Positions 7,103-14,236 of a stretch of 15,746 bases of DNA are shown piece after piece. The stretch is from Candidatus Marinamargulisbacteria bacterium (lineage in GTDB: Bacteria > Margulisbacteria > Marinamargulisbacteria > UBA817), in contig JALQXX010000033.1 of NCBI GenBank assembly GCA_023262965.1, forward strand, positions 1 through 15,746, given 5' to 3'. Below the pieces are notes generated by a model, which did no database searches, was not told the DNA's origin, and worked only from the letters and a program-made list of their open reading frames with translations. Made by a program: the position numbers and the translations under genes. Position 1 is the first letter of the stretch, and each line of letters begins with the position of its first letter.

Positions 7103-8050
7103 ATGGCAACCAAGGAATTGCATTTAGCGCATACAAAGGGTTTTTGTGCCGGTGTCGTCAATGCGATTGATATTGTTGAACGCTGCTTAAAAAAATACGG
7201 CACGCCTTTATATGTTCGTCATGCCATTGTTCACAACACATCGGTTATTCGTGATTTTGAATCCCGTGGGGTTATTTTTATAGAGGATATTGCCGATGTC
7301 CCCGCGGATCATGTGGTGGTATTTAGTGCCCATGGCACGGAACCCGCCGTCTATAAACAGGCCCAAGAGCGCCATATTCAGGTGATTGATGCCACTTGCC
7401 CCTTGGTAACCAAGGTACACCGTCAGGCCCTCCGATACACCGCGCGTGGTGTCCATGTTGTTTTAATTGGTCACCGTGGTCATCAAGAACTCATTGGTAC
7501 AGCGGGCCACATCCGCCCCGAATTGCTTCATATTGTGGAAGATGCCGCTGATATTGACGCACTCACCATTCCCGCCAGTACCGAAATTGCCGTATTAACC
7601 CAAACCACGTTATCACTGGACGATACATCCGGTCTCATTCACCAATTACAAAAGAAATACCCGCATATTATTACAGGAAAAAAAGAAGATATCTGCTACG
7701 CCACCCAAAATCGACAGAATGCCGTCAAAGAATTGGCCAAAATCTGCGATATGATTATTGTGATTGGATCCCCCAACAGCTCCAACAGCAATCGATTGGT
7801 TGAAACAGCCAAGCATAGCGGCACCGCCAGTTTTATTGTAGACCTGCCCGAAGACATTGATTTTAAAAGGCTGACCCCCTTTGACCGAATCGGTGTAACA
7901 TCCGGCGCATCGGTTCCCCACATCTTGGTCGACCAACTGATCACGCGTCTTATCCAGTACTTTCCAGGCATTAACGTATTCGAATACCCCTCGGTTGAAA
8001 ACGATATTGCATTTCCATTACCGCCCGCCGTGCGTGACGTGTCATTATGA
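7103..8050 (+). CDS. ispH: 4-hydroxy-3-methylbut-2-enyl diphosphate reductase IspH
   Basis: IspH (LytB) performs the last step of the MEP pathway, reducing HMBPP to IPP and DMAPP with a 4Fe-4S cluster. It has 315 residues (E. coli 316). The three cluster cysteines are C15 (GFCAGV), C99 (DATCPLV) and C198 (DICYATQNRQ). Substrate and proton-relay residues are present as H44, H77 (SAHG), H127 and the catalytic glutamate E129 in GHQEL, with T168 in TQTTLS and the diphosphate-binding SSNSNRL block at 226-232. The usual GHPEV is GHQEL here. I chose the ATG at 7103; a GTG further up at 7034 would lie inside pheT and gives an N-terminus foreign to the family. It probably has its own leaderless promoter. 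Its stop overlaps the polA start by 4 bases (ATGA), implying coupled translation. Confidence 0.97.
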   Translation: MATKELHLAHTKGFCAGVVNAIDIVERCLKKYGTPLYVRHAIVHNTSVIRDFESRGVIFIEDIADVPADHVVVFSAHGTEPAVYKQAQERHIQVIDATCPLVTKVHRQALRYTARGVHVVLIGHRGHQELIGTAGHIRPELLHIVEDAADIDALTIPASTEIAVLTQTTLSLDDTSGLIHQLQKKYPHIITGKKEDICYATQNRQNAVKELAKICDMIIVIGSPNSSNSNRLVETAKHSGTASFIVDLPEDIDFKRLTPFDRIGVTSGASVPHILVDQLITRLIQYFPGINVFEYPSVENDIAFPLPPAVRDVSL

Positions 8051-10752
8051 CCCCAAAACACCGCTGTGATATATTGCTGATTGATGGGTTTTCGTTATTA
8101 TTTCGGGCCTATTATGGGTACCCGTCATCACTAACCACCCCCACCGGCGACCCCATCAATGCGGTTTACGGATTTTTGACCTTAATGCTCAGTGCCATCA
8201 ACCAATTCTCCCCCACGCATGTGGGCATTTGTATGGATCGAAAAGACCCCACATTTCGCAGTGCGTTGTTTCCGGCCTACAAAGCCAATCGCTCCGCACC
8301 CGATGCCGAATTTCTGGCCCAACTACCCACGTTTACTGAAGCGATGCAGGCCTTTAACATCCCTCTAATTGACTGCCCCGGTTACGAATCGGATGACATA
8401 CTGGGCACCTTATCTCGTCAATTTTCGGTGGGCAACAAGCACACCTTTGTTTTATCAAGTGATCGGGATTTGTTGCAGATTATTGGCCCCAACACCGCTA
8501 TTGTTATGTCCAAAAAAGGGGTGTCTGATTATGTTATTTATAACGAACAGCAGCTACACGATAGCTTTGGATTGTCCCCCCATCAAATTATTGATTTTAA
8601 GGCCCTAAAAGGTGATCCGTCCGATAATATTCCAGGCGTAAAAGGGATTGGGGATAAAACCGCACTTTCCCTACTCCGTGAATTTCAATCGTTGGATCGC
8701 ATCTATCACCATATCGACACAATAGCCTCCCCATCGGTTCAAAAAAAACTGCATGATGCCAAAGAAATGGCCTATTTGTCGAAGCAATTGGTTACCATTG
8801 ACTGTGCGGTACCCGTTACGGTTCGTTTATCCGATTTGCTGTTTGATCCTCCCTGGTATGCCGTCAAAACTATGTGTCAAACCTACGGGTTTAATCGACT
8901 CATTCACCAATTATCGGCCCATATGCCCTCCGATTCGGAAGATGCGTCATTGCCGACAACCACCCCCCTCGCTACAACACCCGACGCCGTAAGCCCAACT
9001 GTAGAGCCATCCGTTGCGCATATAACCACATTAGCCGACCTGAATCACCTGCTGGCTGTTCTGGCCAACGGATTTGCCTGCCATATTCAGACAACCACCG
9101 CTCAGATGATAGCCCCTCCGATAGTGGCTATCGGCATTACAGCTTCATTCGGGGTATCCTTTGTTGTGGATTGTTCCGATACCATCCATACCCCCGGATT
9201 GGAAACCACCCCCCATCCGTTACTCACCGCTTTGGCCCCTTTATTAACGGACCCGGCCATTCCCAAATGGGTTCATAATGCCAAACATACCGATCACGCA
9301 TTACGGCGTTACGGCATTCATATTCACGGAATTAACGGGGACACCATGATCACCAGCCATGTCCTATACCCATCGGATGCCAACACATTACACGCTATGG
9401 CTCGCACCCATTTAGACCTTGAATTACCCGATGCCACCACAGAATGGACGCCCGCTTCGGATATCCTAACGGTGGCCTATTACAGTCATGCAATATGGCG
9501 CATTCACCGGCACCTAGACAGCCAGTTAAACCCCGCATTACGGGGATTATTGGATAGCATTGAGCTCCCCTTAGTCGCGGTACTCACCAACATGGAGTGG
9601 CATGGCGTGGCCTGTGACACCCACTACTTGCGAGACCTCTCCAGGGACTACAACCGCATTGCAGACGATGAATTATCGGCTATTTATGCCATTGCAGGCC
9701 ATACGAATTTTAATGTTCAATCAACCCAACAACTGGCCCAGGTATTGTTTGATGAATTGGGATTACCGGTGATAAAAAAAACCAAGACAGGGCGATCCAC
9801 AGATTCATCTGTTCTCGAAAAATTGGCCAATAATTTTGCCATTGCCAAGCACATTCTTCAGTACCGTACCTACAAAAAATTATTATCCACCTACATTGAT
9901 CAGCTGCCCGAATTGGTGAACCCAACAACCGGCGCCATCCACACCTCATTCAACCAAACCATTACCGCCACCGGCCGATTATCCTCCACCCACCCCAATC
10001 TTCAAAATATTCCCGTACGCACCCCACAAGGCCAAAAAATACGGCAAGCCTTTGTGTCACGATTTCCCAATGGCGCCATTTTATCGGTGGATTACTCCCA
10101 AATCGAACTGCGGGTATTAGCGCATTTGAGCAATGACGCCGCCATGATTGCGGCCTTTGAAAACGGACACGATATTCATCAAGCCACCGCCTCAATTGTA
10201 TTTCAGGTTCCCTATGCCAACGTCACCAAACCCCAGCGTGAACAAGCCAAAACGGTGAATTTTGGTATTACTTACGGACAATCGGCTTTTGCTCTAGCCG
10301 ACCAATTGCGCATATCCCGATCCGATGCCCAGGCACTGATTAATGCGTATTTCAAGCAATTTGCCTCGATTCGTGCCTTTATGGATGAGACGGTTCACTT
10401 TGCACGTACGCATGGGTTTGTGGAAACCATGGGCGGTCGGCAGCGACCCATTCCTGACATCACTACCAGCAATCGCGCCAAACAAGGCAATGCCGAGCGC
10501 ATTGCCATTAATACCCGTGTTCAAGGATCCGCAGCCGATATTATTAAACTCGCCATGGTGCGTGTGGCATCGTGCATACGCGATTACAAGTCCCTGATGA
10601 TTATGCAAGTTCACGATGAATTGGTATTTGACATGCACCCCGATGACCATACCCGTCTGACCCCACGTATTTGCCACGAAATGGTATCGGCAATGCCATT
10701 ACGCATTCCCCTGCACGTCGATTGGGAACTGAATCCCAGTTGGGGCGGCTAA
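8047..10752 (+). CDS. polA: DNA polymerase I, proofreading site lost
   Basis: DNA polymerase I fills gaps and removes RNA primers in replication and repair. The 901-residue protein has three parts. The 5' nuclease (about 1-290) keeps its acidic residues: LLIDG, GYESDDILGT, SSDRDLLQ, LKGDPSDNIPGVKGIGDKTA. The middle domain (about 325-500) has the 3'-5' exonuclease fold, but E. coli D355, E357, D424 and D501 align with H346, Q348, T415 and H481, so proofreading should be absent. The polymerase (about 510-901) is intact: TGRLSSTHPNLQNIP, motif A DYSQIELR with D682, O-helix R731, K735, F739 and Y743, and motif C VHDE with D857 and E858. F739 is the phenylalanine that discriminates against dideoxynucleotides. 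No Shine-Dalgarno precedes the start; the 4-base overlap with ispH suggests re-initiation. Confidence 0.97.
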   Translation: MTPKHRCDILLIDGFSLLFRAYYGYPSSLTTPTGDPINAVYGFLTLMLSAINQFSPTHVGICMDRKDPTFRSALFPAYKANRSAPDAEFLAQLPTFTEAMQAFNIPLIDCPGYESDDILGTLSRQFSVGNKHTFVLSSDRDLLQIIGPNTAIVMSKKGVSDYVIYNEQQLHDSFGLSPHQIIDFKALKGDPSDNIPGVKGIGDKTALSLLREFQSLDRIYHHIDTIASPSVQKKLHDAKEMAYLSKQLVTIDCAVPVTVRLSDLLFDPPWYAVKTMCQTYGFNRLIHQLSAHMPSDSEDASLPTTTPLATTPDAVSPTVEPSVAHITTLADLNHLLAVLANGFACHIQTTTAQMIAPPIVAIGITASFGVSFVVDCSDTIHTPGLETTPHPLLTALAPLLTDPAIPKWVHNAKHTDHALRRYGIHIHGINGDTMITSHVLYPSDANTLHAMARTHLDLELPDATTEWTPASDILTVAYYSHAIWRIHRHLDSQLNPALRGLLDSIELPLVAVLTNMEWHGVACDTHYLRDLSRDYNRIADDELSAIYAIAGHTNFNVQSTQQLAQVLFDELGLPVIKKTKTGRSTDSSVLEKLANNFAIAKHILQYRTYKKLLSTYIDQLPELVNPTTGAIHTSFNQTITATGRLSSTHPNLQNIPVRTPQGQKIRQAFVSRFPNGAILSVDYSQIELRVLAHLSNDAAMIAAFENGHDIHQATASIVFQVPYANVTKPQREQAKTVNFGITYGQSAFALADQLRISRSDAQALINAYFKQFASIRAFMDETVHFARTHGFVETMGGRQRPIPDITTSNRAKQGNAERIAINTRVQGSAADIIKLAMVRVASCIRDYKSLMIMQVHDELVFDMHPDDHTRLTPRICHEMVSAMPLRIPLHVDWELNPSWGG

Positions 10753-10757
10753 AAGGC

Positions 10758-10786
10758 TTGAATTAATTAAGAAACCAGACTACACT
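10758..10786 (+). promoter_or_regulatory. Promoter of tRNA-Phe and downstream genes
   Basis: TTGAAT (10758-10763), a 17-base spacer and TACACT (10781-10786) lie between the polA stop and the tRNA. Transcription would start about 10793, leaving a short 5' extension of some 6 to 7 bases for RNase P to remove. This appears to be the only promoter for the tRNA, the SLH-protein gene and argS. Confidence 0.6.
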
Positions 10787-10799
10787 GCCTAATAGTGTT

Positions 10800-10875
10800 G
10801 CCGCGATAGCTCAGTCGGTAGAGCAGGGGACTGAAAATCCCCGTGTCGGTGGTTCGATTCCGCCTCGCGGCACCA
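10800..10875 (+). tRNA. tRNA-Phe, anticodon GAA
   Basis: The 76-base gene folds as a complete cloverleaf. The acceptor stem GCCGCGA pairs with TCGCGGC, the D stem is GCTC/GAGC, and the anticodon stem GGGGA/TCCCC encloses the loop CTGAAAA with anticodon GAA. The T arm is GGTGG-TTCGATT-CCGCC with one G-U pair. The 3' CCA is encoded (10873-10875). It lies a few kilobases downstream of the synthetase genes that charge it, and only 22 bases before the next protein gene. Confidence 0.97.
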
Positions 10876-10897
10876 AAAAATTAGCGGGAGTTGAAGA

Positions 10898-12052
10898 ATG
10901 AAAAAAATAATGGGATTAATCTTAGGAACAATCAGTCTATTTGGTGCCAATTACACCGAAATTCCCGATCAATACGCAACGGATATTGTCATTGAATCGC
11001 CCAAAATATCCGCCAATATTACAACCGATGACAGCCGTCGTTACGTGGGGCAAGCCGTTGGATTTTCTGTATCCATTAATGGATCCCCTGTGCCCGTCGT
11101 CAAAAATCGATTTGATATCACGATTCCGCTATCCCAATTGGGCCAGCAAATTCATACCCTAACGTTTACCAAAAATAATGATACCATTACCTTGTCGCGC
11201 CCCTTTATCAAATTAAAGAATCCAAACAATCAATCCCTGAGTCAAAATGAGTTGGCGTTTATTAACACACGGTATGCCTCTCCCAAAATTCGATCATCCG
11301 AACTAAATACCGTGTTCCGTCGTAGTGAGTTGGCGTTTTTTCTGTCCGAACTGTCCAATTCAAAACCGCAGCAAAAAACCGTCACCATCGCCAACAGGGC
11401 TACACTGCCGTACCCGGATGCGATTCAATCCGTGGTTAATCGTGGCATTCTATCACTAACCGCAACCAATGCATTTGAATCCGATGCCACCATCAATCGA
11501 TTGGTTCTTATTGCATCCATTATAAAAACCCTGGACGTGGCCGTCAGCACAAGTGTGTATCCCTCCGTAGCTGCCTACAAAGGTACCTGGGTATATGGGT
11601 ACCTTAACACGGCATTGGATATGAAATTATTGACCAATTCGGATATACCGTTGTTAAAAACCCCCATCAATCATGCCACATTCATTCAAATTGCCTCCCG
11701 GTTACCCCATGTCCAGTCCGACATTCAACAGGCACTAACGTTACCGCAACAAGCTGTTGTTCAAAAAAAACCAACATTGCCATCAAAAACGCTTGAAAAA
11801 CCAAGCGTCAGCCAAGGAAAGCCCCCCGCTGTTCGTATCGAATCGGTGGATGCATCATCGTCATTCGCTAAAAAAATTATTGGCTACACCAATCCCAACG
11901 TGTCATTTGTGGTGAATTGGTCGCGTATCACGTCCGATGATACGGGTCAATTTAATGTCTTAATTCCGATCGATATGAACGATGTATCATTTCATTTTGA
12001 CAACGGTGTTATTCGAAAAGAATTGCCCCCTATCCGCAGCAAAAAGCCGTAA
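10898..12052 (+). CDS. Exported protein with degenerate SLH repeats and Ig-like ends
   Basis: This is probably a cell-envelope protein, 384 residues long. It starts with a signal peptide (MKKIMGLILGTISLFGA, cleavage near residue 17). Residues about 27-107 look like an all-beta Ig-like domain. Residues 135-270 show SLH-type pattern: FRRSELAFFLSEL (140-152) resembles the end of one repeat; a second runs from PYPDAIQSVVNRGIL to NRLVLIASIIKTL (171-212); a third from VYPSVAAY to HATFIQIASRL (220-269). The conserved aromatic and Arg-Glu positions are partly lost. A Pro/Gln/Lys-rich linker (281-312) leads to a second Ig-like segment (313-375; TDDTGQF-type core at 345-352). SLH domains commonly bind secondary cell-wall polymer or peptidoglycan. 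The Shine-Dalgarno GGGAG lies 7 bases before the ATG. It sits between tRNA-Phe and argS with no promoter of its own. The domain call is by eye and the role is inferred. Confidence 0.7.
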   Translation: MKKIMGLILGTISLFGANYTEIPDQYATDIVIESPKISANITTDDSRRYVGQAVGFSVSINGSPVPVVKNRFDITIPLSQLGQQIHTLTFTKNNDTITLSRPFIKLKNPNNQSLSQNELAFINTRYASPKIRSSELNTVFRRSELAFFLSELSNSKPQQKTVTIANRATLPYPDAIQSVVNRGILSLTATNAFESDATINRLVLIASIIKTLDVAVSTSVYPSVAAYKGTWVYGYLNTALDMKLLTNSDIPLLKTPINHATFIQIASRLPHVQSDIQQALTLPQQAVVQKKPTLPSKTLEKPSVSQGKPPAVRIESVDASSSFAKKIIGYTNPNVSFVVNWSRITSDDTGQFNVLIPIDMNDVSFHFDNGVIRKELPPIRSKKP

Positions 12053-12061
12053 CGGCCTGTT

Positions 12062-13582
12062 ATGACATTTACGTCAACCATTCTTCCCCTTATTCAGACC
12101 GCTGTCGTAAACGAAACGGGTGTGGATTACCCCATACGCTTAGACATCCCCAACGATCCGTCTCACGGTGATTATGCACTAACCATCGCCTTTTCATTGG
12201 CCAAACAACTCAAGCAGTCGCCTCAGGTTATTGCCACCACTCTGGCCACAGCCATTACCACCAATACCCCTTTTGAGGCCACAGCAATCAACGGCTTTAT
12301 TAATATTCGAATTCCCTTAACCCACATTCTGACCTACCTCGAATCGTCATTGGATACGCCCCCCCATTTGGAAACCTCGGATCGGATACTATTGGAATAT
12401 GTATCCGCAAATCCCACCGGCCCTCTGCATATTGGGCACGGTCGCTGGGCAGTTATTGGGGATTGCTTGTATCGTCTATTAACCTACTTGGGGGTGTCGG
12501 TAACGCGTGAATGCTATGTCAATGATGCTGGTCATCAAGTGACGTTATTCAATGAAAGTGTGGATTGCGTGCGAAAAGGCATCCCGATTCCTGAAAACGG
12601 GTATGGGGGCGACTTTATTCCCTATTTGGTTGACCACTGTGGTCCCGACCAGGCCCCCATTGATTTTGTACAAGCCTATCAAACCGAAACATTGCACCGC
12701 ATGGACTGCCATTTTGATGGCTGGTTTAGCGAAACAACATTGCATAAAAACGGGCGTATTTTAGCTGATATTCGTGACATGTTTGGGGACTATGTATACG
12801 AAAAAGACGGTGCCGTATGGTTTAAAACCACACACTTTGGTGACGACAAAGATCGTGTCCTTCAAAAAGAAAATGGCGATTTGACGTATTTTGCGGCGGA
12901 TACCCTATACCACATCCATAAAATCAATCGCGGGTACACCCATCTGATTAATATTTGGGGAGCGGATCATCATGGGTATATTAAACGCATGGAATCCGTT
13001 ATTAAGGCAACTCAAAAACCCGTTAAATTTCAGGTTATTTTGGGACAACTGGTTCATTTATATAAAAATGGGGAGCCGGTTAAAATGTCCAAGCGTAGTG
13101 GCGATTTGGTGGCACTTCGCTCGGTCATTGACGAGATTGGCAGTGATGCCTTGCGGTATTTTATGATTGAAAAAAAACCTGAGCTGCACATGGATTTTGA
13201 TCTTGAGTTAGCGAAGCAAAAAACAATGGCGAACCCGGTGTATTATATTCAATACGCCCATGCCCGATTATGCCGTATTATTGAGCGATCCGAGGGAATG
13301 CCGGGCGTGACGCGAGACTTGAATGATGGGGATCGTGAGTTGGCCCTTATGGGGTGTCGCTACCATAATCAGTTAGTGGAGGCGGGCGCATCGTTTAACG
13401 TGCACCATATACCCAGCTATTTGTATGCCTTAGCCAAACTATGCCATACGTTTTATACCAATAATCCCATTATTTACGACAACGCTGTCCATACCGAGCG
13501 ACTTCATATAATTGCAACCACCAAACGTATTTTAAGCCATGGGCTGAGTTTATTGGGGATATCAAGCCCCCAAAAAATGTAG
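12062..13582 (+). CDS. argS: Arginyl-tRNA synthetase ArgS
   Basis: ArgS is a class I synthetase that charges tRNA-Arg, needing the tRNA for amino-acid activation. The 506-residue protein is shorter than the common 550-590. It begins with the N-terminal additional domain that recognises the tRNA D-loop (about 1-95). The catalytic core carries SANPTGPLHIGHGR with HIGH at 123-126, VNDAGHQ (153-159), DLTYFAADTLYH (273-284), INIWGADHHGY (297-306) and KMSKRSG at 341-347. The anticodon-binding C-terminus contains VYYIQYAHARLCRI and ends in GLSLLGISSPQKM, so it is complete. It starts 9 bases after the SLH-protein stop with no Shine-Dalgarno and no visible promoter, suggesting co-transcription from the tRNA-Phe promoter and coupled translation. 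The 3' third is richer in G than most of the plus strand here. Confidence 0.96.
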   Translation: MTFTSTILPLIQTAVVNETGVDYPIRLDIPNDPSHGDYALTIAFSLAKQLKQSPQVIATTLATAITTNTPFEATAINGFINIRIPLTHILTYLESSLDTPPHLETSDRILLEYVSANPTGPLHIGHGRWAVIGDCLYRLLTYLGVSVTRECYVNDAGHQVTLFNESVDCVRKGIPIPENGYGGDFIPYLVDHCGPDQAPIDFVQAYQTETLHRMDCHFDGWFSETTLHKNGRILADIRDMFGDYVYEKDGAVWFKTTHFGDDKDRVLQKENGDLTYFAADTLYHIHKINRGYTHLINIWGADHHGYIKRMESVIKATQKPVKFQVILGQLVHLYKNGEPVKMSKRSGDLVALRSVIDEIGSDALRYFMIEKKPELHMDFDLELAKQKTMANPVYYIQYAHARLCRIIERSEGMPGVTRDLNDGDRELALMGCRYHNQLVEAGASFNVHHIPSYLYALAKLCHTFYTNNPIIYDNAVHTERLHIIATTKRILSHGLSLLGISSPQKM

Positions 13583-13588
13583 TATACT
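13583..13588 (+). promoter_or_regulatory. -10 element, leaderless arrangement, SRPBCC gene
   Basis: TATACT begins at the base after the argS stop and ends 7 bases before the ATG at 13596, the same distance as at pheS and ispH. It matches the -10 consensus at five of six positions. I see no convincing -35 at 16-18 bases upstream, which would lie in argS coding DNA, and no Shine-Dalgarno. Confidence 0.45.
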
Positions 13589-13595
13589 CATTAGC

Positions 13596-14231
13596 ATGCG
13601 TAAGCGAAAGGCGTTGATGATGGTTGGTGGGTTCATTGCTTCCTCCGTTTTTTTTGGAGTGGTATTTTCGTATGCTGTGGGATACCGCCTCCCCGATCGG
13701 GCTGCTCTAACACAGTCCAAATCATTTGCGGCCAGTCCGACTCTTATATGGTCAACGTTACTGGACATTGAGAATTACCCGCTTTGGAAGCCCCATGTTA
13801 AGCGTGTTGAAATGCTGGGCACATCGGATGCGGGATACACCCGATGGCGCGAAGATTATGGTTTTGGCAAAACCGTTACGTATGAGATTACAACCTATGA
13901 CCCCGAAACATTATTGGAAATTCAGATTACATCGGCCCAAAAATCGGCCATGGGCGTGTGGATATATCGGTTATCTCATTATCAAGAGCGTGGGGTATTG
14001 ACTATCAAACGATTTGCGTTGATTGAAAACCCCTTTAATCGATTTATTAACCGATGGATTGATACCAAAATGAATGAGGTGGACTATCAGTTGGTGCATT
14101 TGAATCATTATTTAAATCAACTCATGAACGATCAAGCTGAAATTGACCGTTTGTTTGATCAATCCACGTTGGAAAATAACGAGGCCCCCATTAATACGGA
14201 TGCCCCTATGGATACCCTTCCTTTAGAATAA
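13596..14231 (+). CDS. Membrane-anchored SRPBCC (START-like) family protein
   Basis: The 211-residue protein has a basic N-terminus (MRKRK) and one membrane segment (about 8-28, MMVGGFIASSVFFGVVFSYAV), then a single soluble domain on the outer face of the membrane. Residues about 40-180 match the SRPBCC fold used to bind hydrophobic ligands: the opening pattern SFAASPTLIWSTLLDIENYPLWKPHVKRVEML is typical, followed by alternating beta strands (RWREDYG, TVTYEITTY, LLEIQIT, GVWIYRLS) and a long C-terminal helix (NRFINRWIDTKMNEVDYQLVHLNHYL). The last 30 residues are acidic and probably disordered. The ligand and role are unknown; the family is too broad to say more. It starts 13 bases after argS and seems to have its own leaderless start. 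It meets the next gene tail to tail. Confidence 0.75.
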   Translation: MRKRKALMMVGGFIASSVFFGVVFSYAVGYRLPDRAALTQSKSFAASPTLIWSTLLDIENYPLWKPHVKRVEMLGTSDAGYTRWREDYGFGKTVTYEITTYDPETLLEIQITSAQKSAMGVWIYRLSHYQERGVLTIKRFALIENPFNRFINRWIDTKMNEVDYQLVHLNHYLNQLMNDQAEIDRLFDQSTLENNEAPINTDAPMDTLPLE

Positions 14232-14236
14232 CGACT

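Noticed and set aside
9061-9495. Sequencing error or frameshift as cause of the missing polA exonuclease residues
   Set aside because: The frame continues without break and the rest of the domain aligns; four independent substitutions, not one shift, remove the sites.
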